13,295 bases of DNA. Origin: Funneliformis mosseae (lineage: Eukaryota > Glomeromycota > Glomeromycetes > Glomerales > Glomeraceae). Where the stretch lies: positions 1-13,295 of the forward strand of contig CAJVPP010002866.1 of NCBI GenBank assembly GCA_910592005.1, written 5' to 3'. Below, in pieces: positions 8,960 through 13,295 of the stretch (its first letter is position 1; each line of letters opens with the position of its first letter). A program made the position numbers and the translations under genes. The notes under the pieces were generated by a model that made no database searches, was not told the origin of the DNA, and saw only the letters and a program-made list of their open reading frames with translations.

Positions 8960-8967
8960 CACGTGAT
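8960..8967. promoter_or_regulatory. CACGTGAT motif upstream of the nuclease-like gene
   Basis: An E-box-like CACGTGAT lies 34 bases before the ATG at 9001. The same octamer occurs at 5969-5976, on the inner edge of the left terminal repeat, and at 10370-10377, past the 3' end of the nuclease-like gene. bHLH factors bind CACGTG in fungi. Use here is not shown. Confidence 0.25.
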
Positions 8968-9268
8968 TTTTATTTATGTGTTGTAACGTTAGTCCCAAAA
9001 ATGTCTTTTTATCTCGCAAGATTTTTTCGTCCTACTTCACGCACTTTTCCAGCAGTATTTTTCTCATCTACTTCCAAATTATTTGATAACGCACTTACGT
9101 TATCGCGAGAAAAGGTAAAAGCCATACTTAAGGAACAAGGATTTACCGGCACAATCAACCATACGGGTACTGATTTCAATAAAAAAGATTTGTAAGCGCT
9201 AAAAGTGAGCTTTCAGCCTGCTCTCAAGTGCAATGTCATACCTTGTAGCAAACTGCAAGATAATTTAG

Positions 9269-9325
9269 GTAAAATTAAATTCTTTAATACTATTTGTTAT
9301 TTGTGATTTATTAATTATAATGAAG
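9269..9325 (+). other. Intron 1 of the nuclease-like gene (tentative)
   Basis: Donor GTAAAA, T-rich body and acceptor ATGAAG give a 57-base intron. Joining G|GT yields Gly and the frame TNYSVSNSFNESDANNL. The AAG acceptor is weak. Confidence 0.45.
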
Positions 9326-9628
9326 GTACGAACTATTCTGTGTCAAACTCTTTTAACGAATCTGACGCTAATAATTTAAATATTATTTAGCCATAGAAAA
9401 ATATATTCTTCCTAACATCGATAGCGACACACTCACAAGCAGAAAATTTGATGTTGATCAACTTAAAGAAATTTCGGATGATCAAGTCAAAACATTCTTA
9501 ACTGATGTGCACGCAATTCTCAAGAATTTAGGTTCCGATGAAGGCATGGATGAATCTATGACTGATATGCTGTTAAATAATTTACTAGTTCAGATTATTG
9601 GTCTGCATAAACATCCCTTGAAAGTTAG

Positions 9629-9696
9629 GTGAAAAATTATAATATCCTTTTTTTTGTTTATTATGCATTCCAATGATTTCTTATCTACAAACATAG
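9629..9696 (+). other. Intron 2 of the nuclease-like gene
   Basis: Donor GTGAAA at 9629 and acceptor CATAG ending 9696 bound a 68-base T-rich intron. The split codon AG|C keeps the frame into IQPRCRLYIADEPYVTAHPE. Confidence 0.6.
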
Positions 9697-9799
9697 CATC
9701 CAACCGCGATGCAGATTATACATCGCAGACGAACCTTATGTTACAGCACATCCTGAATTTGTGGTTACTAGGAAGGATGTTTCTATGGTTGTTGTAGAG

Positions 9800-9860
9800 G
9801 TCTGTATGTTTTGATTTTAAAATTCTTATTTTGTTGACTCAAACAGCTTTCTATTAACAG
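9800..9860 (+). other. Intron 3 of the nuclease-like gene
   Basis: GTCTGT (a non-consensus donor) to TTAACAG encloses 61 bases. It is phase 0 and joins VVVE to DKHL. Using the better-looking GTATGT donor seven bases on would give an immediate stop, so the weaker donor is the one consistent with coding. Confidence 0.6.
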
Positions 9861-10226
9861 GATAAACATCTGAGGAACACGTGCCTTACCAATCCGAAAG
9901 GTTTTGGAGAAGCGCAGTTGGCCTTCGAGATACTCGCGTGTGGGAGTGAAAATATGCGTCAAACTTCACGTAAAACTGGTTTAATTCCAGATCAAACTAT
10001 ATTTGGTATTCGCGCTATCTCCACGTATTTTACATTTTACAAAACGGTAATCTCTAAAGAATATTGGAATGAACTTGATTTCGGCTTACCACAGACCGAG
10101 TCAGTTGTTATTGAAAGGTGGCCAGAAGGGGAACGTTCAGAGGATGGTCTGGACATTGCAGAACCAAATGGGAGACGAGAAGTGTTGGATGCATTGGCTA
10201 GAATTCGTCAATTTCTTTTGCAATAG

Positions 10227-10439
10227 ATGAAATCGTATATTATTATATCATGATTAGTATAGCTGGGCTTGGGGCTCTTTATAGTTTATTTTAGCATGCT
10301 TTATTTCAAATGAATTTGTTATAATAAAGAATTTCGAATTGGCATTATTTTTATTTTATCCATATTTATCACGTGATTCTTATGCTGATTCTTGCTTATA
10401 GTAAAATCAAAAAATAAAATGCATTTTAAAATTCTGAAC
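10227..10439. other. Convergent 3' spacer
   Basis: Lies between the 3' ends of the nuclease-like gene (+) and the zinc-ribbon nuclease relic (-). It contains AATAAA-like strings on both strands and CACGTGAT at 10370-10377. No coding region is seen. Confidence 0.5.
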
Positions 10440-11685
10440 TTATTCAACGAGACCCAACTCTCAAAGATGATTTGGAATAACTATGTATGGATCCTCATAA
10501 TACCAAACATATCTTAAAACAATCGAATTCTTCTCGCAAAGTTCTTTTTTGAGCTGATCACGCATCAACTGCTTTTCAAACTCTTTCGGATCTTTGTGAA
10601 AGTATTTTACGTGTTGCTCATGTTGTTTACCTTGTACTTCTATAGCAAATTCATACTGTGGATAGTAGATGTCGAGTTCTAGTCCTCGAGGATGTTCAGG
10701 TATTTTCAAGAAATCTGATCGGCGGATGCTGGAAGATAGGCCAAGAATGTTAGTTATGATTTTGCGATATAGATTTTCATGTTTATTTAAGCAATATGGG
10801 CATCATGTCTTGGAGTGCTTTATACAATTAAAACTTGAAAACTATTTATGACCCTTATTATACATCCATTGCATTGGAACACAGAGATTTATATATTCTG
10901 TAGAAAGACATATACCTCTTCTACTGTGAGCGATTTCTTTAGCTTCCGAAAAATCACAGGGAAGATTACCAGCATATTGTGTGCACCATCTTCCCATATT
11001 TTTTATTCGATAAAGGGTTGTAGACCATTCATGACCTTTGGCACATTTCCAAAGCATCGGGGTATCTGTATTAACATATTCTGTAGAAAGGCACTTACCA
11101 CCTCGTTCTTGTGCAATATTATTTGCTATATCAATATTAATCGTCGTTGACGGTGCTGTGTATCATGTCTTTGGATTGAGGTACATTCTTATTCTGGTGT
11201 AATATGTTCTTGTACCGGGATAATCTTTTGGCTTGGTATAACACGTTTTTGTTCTGGTATAATATGTCCTTGTACTGAGAAATCTTTTAGCTTGGTATAA
11301 CACGTTTTCTGCCTGGTGTATTACAAGTTCGACACCAAGTTCCCTTAAGAATAACCTTTACTGAAGCCTTCCACTTATGGCCTTCTTTACACTGCCATTC
11401 AAGAGGATCCTGTCTATTAATATACTCAGTTGCAAGGCAAAGACCTCCTTTCTTTTTTGCAAACTTCCTCATATCTTCAATTGTTCGAGTATGACGATTT
11501 TCAACTGCGCATCACGGGTACCATGTTTTTTCATTCTTTATATTAGAAAGTCTTGCAGACCATAAATGACCCTTAGCACATTTCCAAAGCATTGGCATCT
11601 GACAATTGATATATCTTTCAGGGATGCATTTACCTCCTCTGCTACGTGCGATCTCTTTAGCAACATTCAAAGTTAATTTTGCCAT
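10440..11685 (-). pseudogene. Zinc-ribbon-repeat protein with Vsr-like PD-(D/E)XK nuclease domain, broken
   Basis: ATG at 11685 (MAKLTLNVAKEIARSRGG) opens four repeats of about 45 residues. Each has the plan GG-x-CL-x-EYIN, W-x-C-x-x-GH-x-W and W-C-x-x-C, as in probable zinc-ribbon domains of the DUF4379 (PF14311) kind. Repeats 1-2 lie at about 11652-11320 and repeats 3-4 at about 11141-10791, with a 20-residue tandem linker between them. The C-terminal domain reads GLELDIYYPQYEFAIEVQGK, then QHEQHV, RDQLKKELC and RYVWYYEDP, like very-short-patch-repair-type nucleases. Breaks are TGA 11514-11512, TAA 11289-11287, a one-base loss in the linker, TAA 11191-11189, TAG 10844-10842, TGA 10805-10803 and TGA 10463-10461. 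After the last, ELGLVE continues to TAA 10442-10440. Three zinc Cys positions have become Tyr. A DNA-binding nuclease, possibly of mobile origin, is inferred. Confidence 0.75.
11190..11304 (-). repeat. Tandem 60-base (20-residue) linker repeat, two units
   Basis: On the minus strand, CGTGTTATACCAAGC opens each of two units spaced 59 bases apart. Unit 1 reads RVIPS-stop-K and then, after a one-base loss, VQGHIIPEQK. Unit 2 reads RVIPSQKIIPVQEHITPE and then a stop. Each unit keeps the CAA that the other has lost to TAA. The single-base loss in unit 1 causes the frame change between zinc-ribbon repeats 2 and 3. Confidence 0.75.
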
Positions 11686-12008
11686 TAATATTTTATACTA
11701 AATTTCAAAAGGTCGGCGGAAAACATGATATTATTTCATTTCGTGCTTTATTCCTTCCTTTAAACATGATCTACTCCAATATCTTTTATTAATTTCATTT
11801 TTTTTACTTAGCCGGCTGGCCCTTTCTCACGTATTATTTTACAAAATTATAATAAAGATTTTACTTTGAGTTTTTTAAACGTGTTTCGTAATTTTACAAG
11901 TGATATTTATTAATTACATTTGCTTATTAATACAGCTATAATTGTAAAAAACCAGCTAGATCATTAAAATGCTATAAGTGTTATACGATACTAATAATAC
12001 CATATTTC
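11686..12008. other. Spacer upstream of the zinc-ribbon nuclease relic
   Basis: No gene seen. It holds the GC-rich string AGCCGGCTGGCCCTTTCT at 11810-11827, related to the palindrome at 1017. Beyond this it is AT-rich and should contain the promoter of the minus-strand relic starting at 11685. Confidence 0.45.
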
Positions 12009-12243
12009 TTATTGTTTTTCTGAGCTCTTTCCTTTCTCACTGTAATTAATAGTAACATTAATTACATTTGCATTTTGGAAAAAAGAGGGGAGTGTTGGAG
12101 TAACAGGTCTAGAGACTACAGGAGTCTCAGTAGAAGGTATTACAGGTCTTGATGATTTGGTTTGTTTATGTGGGGAGGAAGAAGTATCAGACCCAGTTTC
12201 GAGAGGACCAGGTGTATTAGATGGCATTGTAGAATGACGTGCT

Positions 12244-12287
12244 CTTAGAAACAATAAAAATTTTAGGGGTATATCTTTTTCATATAC
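12244..12287 (-). other. Possible short intron of the SANT-like gene
   Basis: Donor GTATATG and a T-rich end with acceptor CTAAG give 44 bases. The split codon GT|A keeps the frame from FCYTLV to ARHSTMPSN. It is short, and unspliced reading would instead end at YMKKIYP-stop. Confidence 0.35.
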
Positions 12288-12480
12288 ACGAGAGTATAAC
12301 AAAAATAAATACCAGATTCTTTCCAAAATTCTGTTGAGAACTCTTCGTAATAATGTTCTCCAACAAGACTTCTCTTCTTTTTGACTTTTGCCTTATCCTC
12401 CTCATTAGTTTCAGTATTATCTGATCCCTCTAAGAGCGCTTCTGCATTAGCTTCTATTACAGCTTTCTTATAGGCCCTGG

Positions 12481-12565
12481 CTGTCTACATATAACCAAAG
12501 ATTACTAGATCAGAGTCAGGTTAAGTATAAGCAATGTGTTCCTAACTACTCGATTATCATATTAC
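12481..12565 (-). other. Intron of the SANT-like gene
   Basis: Donor GTAATA at 12565 and acceptor AGACAG ending 12481 remove 85 bases. The phase-1 codon A|CC gives Thr, and the frame runs from TRAYYI into TRAYKKAV. Confidence 0.55.
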
Positions 12566-12775
12566 TTATATAGTATGCTCGAGTTAGAGCTAAAAATTTC
12601 TTATTACAATCTTCCCCAGTGAAGTAATTAGTATTATTGTTTAGTTGATTTTATTCGCAATATCTTCCCAAAAGTTTCTCTTGTTATGGTTCAGGGTTTG
12701 GTGGTATTTTTCATTCCTATTTTTACATTCATCAATAAGCATTCGGGTTTATTCTTCACCCTACTGTGCAGACAT

Positions 12776-13295
12776 TTTTAAGTTTATGAGGAAGGAAGAA
12801 GTAAAAAGACTCGCTTATATAGGACATGGTTGGAGCTTACTCTGAATGAGATGGGGATTGAGTAAGATTAAATTAGCTTTGTGTACAGTCAGCGCTTTAA
12901 TTTTCGTAGAAAAATAATGGTGGCTTAGTTACTACGCGCGCAAAATATGATTGGCTGATCCTCGTGATTTGAGTTGCGAGAAGGTTGTGAGGAAGTGCCG
13001 AAAACTGTCTGAGAGCTAGGGTGATACAAATTTTTATGTTATATATCATGCAAAACACTTCCAACTAATCCCTATTAATCACGAGAAATTCACAAAGCGC
13101 ATGTAAATATAAAATTAGCCTAGCCGAGATATGACACTAATATGACCATCCGTATAAATTTGAATGATGATATTCTATAGTATATGTTGCTAAAGAATTG
13201 TTAGAATTCGCTAAAAACGCTTATAAATCAACAATATCATAAAATCGTTATAATTTACTAAAACACTATTATGGATTTAGATAGTAGAACCTATT
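12776..13295. other. Upstream region of the SANT-like relic, no gene seen
   Basis: No convincing frame on either strand. A short plus-strand frame over 12645-12845 is the shadow of the SANT-like exon. The last 290 bases are AT-rich and featureless to my reading. Confidence 0.45.
12949..12958 (-). promoter_or_regulatory. CCAAT box candidate for the SANT-like gene
   Basis: The minus strand reads AGCCAATCA here, the full NF-Y (HAP complex) core, about 175-185 bases upstream of the ATG at 12775 and correctly oriented. A TGCGCGCG stretch lies just upstream on that strand. Position and sequence fit a promoter element, but a single match can be chance. Confidence 0.3.

Larger units (their letters stand above)
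9001..10226 (+). pseudogene. PD-(D/E)XK-nuclease-like protein, four exons, interrupted
   Basis: ATG at 9001 is preferred to the upstream ATG at 8872 because the protein then begins MSFYLARFFRPTSRTFP. It has four Arg/Lys, several Ser/Thr and no acidic residue before Asp 29, like a mitochondrial presequence. Exon 1 is cut by TAA at 9193-9195, then reads ALKVSFQPALKCNVIPCSKL to 9268. Exon 2 (9326-9628) shifts frame by one base near 9386 and continues EKYILPNIDSDTL and DDQVKTFLTDVHAIL. Exon 3 (9697-9799) ends RKDVSMVVVE. Exon 4 (9861-10226) starts DKHLRN, so an E-D-K, ExK-type motif spans the junction. It is followed by GFGEAQLAFEILACG, with a Gln placed as in many PD-(D/E)XK folds. TAG at 10224 ends it. 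I associate this with an expanded Rhizophagus family. Nuclease activity and organelle targeting are inferred. Exons 3-4 look intact. Confidence 0.6.
12009..12775 (-). pseudogene. SANT/Myb-like (trihelix-type) DNA-binding protein, broken
   Basis: ATG at 12775 (MSAQ) meets TAG 12763-12761 and TAA 12751-12749. The frame then reads TRMLIDECKNRNEKYHQTLN and NFWEDIANKIN to TAA 12643-12641, where a one-base shift leads into NTNYFTGEDCNKKFLALTRAYY. The pattern LIDE...FW..IA.KIN...YFTG..C.KKF..L...Y is that of a trihelix or Myb/SANT-like domain (PF13837 type). After an intron (12565-12481), RAYKKAVIEANAEALLEG and RSLVGEHYYEEFSTEFWK follow. A possible second intron (12287-12244) then joins MPSNTPGPLETGSD and a Ser/Thr/Pro-rich tail with VINVTINYSEKGKSSEKQ, ending at TAA 12011-12009. 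A nuclear DNA-binding protein of an expanded family is inferred. The first stop probably replaces the domain's leading Trp. Confidence 0.6.

Noticed and set aside
10848..11150. Plus-strand 100-residue frame
   Set aside because: It lies opposite the zinc-ribbon repeats, whose repeated Cys, Trp and Gly-His pattern shows the minus strand is coding.
11190..11304. Two-unit repeat as a CRISPR-like array
   Set aside because: Only two units, no unique spacers, and it translates as a protein linker within a eukaryotic gene.
12645..12845. Plus-strand 66-residue hydrophobic frame
   Set aside because: It is the shadow of the SANT-like domain exon on the minus strand.

Overview
The window looks like nuclear DNA of a filamentous fungus, most probably an arbuscular mycorrhizal fungus of the Rhizophagus/Glomeromycotina type. 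It is strongly AT-rich. It has short GT-AG introns with TACTAAC-like branch points, Crinkler-type effector remains with a nuclease domain, and several protein types I associate with that genome: an ISETARP coiled-coil family, SANT/trihelix proteins, zinc-ribbon nucleases and DDE-plus-RING proteins. No database search was run, so the taxonomic call rests on recognition alone.

Layout, left to right. 1-620: no gene seen. 621-965 (+): relic of a small ubiquitin-fold, Crinkler-header-like protein. 1448-2913 (+): Crinkler pseudogene with ubiquitin-like header, intron and PD-(D/E)XK domain. 3081-3620 (-): unrecognised broken exon, with a possible further exon near 3750-3820. 4167-5816 (+): broken coiled-coil/CPxC protein carrying copies of a 25-bp palindromic repeat. 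5954-8865: DNA transposon with 18-bp terminal inverted repeats, holding a transposase-like frame at 6153-8639 with four in-frame stops. 9001-10226 (+): four-exon PD-(D/E)XK-like gene with a presequence-like N terminus, interrupted once or twice. 10440-11685 (-): zinc-ribbon-repeat nuclease, broken. 12009-12775 (-): SANT/trihelix DNA-binding protein, broken. 12776-13295: no gene seen.

Every long coding region carries at least one stop or frameshift, so this is a decaying accessory region of expanded and mobile families, not an operon or pathway. Two themes link the parts. First, three unrelated-looking nuclease-like domains sit within 9 kb. Second, most stops that can be interpreted are C-to-T or G-to-A changes (Trp or Gln to stop, Cys to Tyr). 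In the zinc-ribbon gene the sister repeats in the same frame show what the original residue was.

The best candidate for something undescribed is the 2.9-kb inverted-repeat element. Its protein joins an N-terminal Cys cluster, a DDE-like core and a C-terminal RING-like finger.
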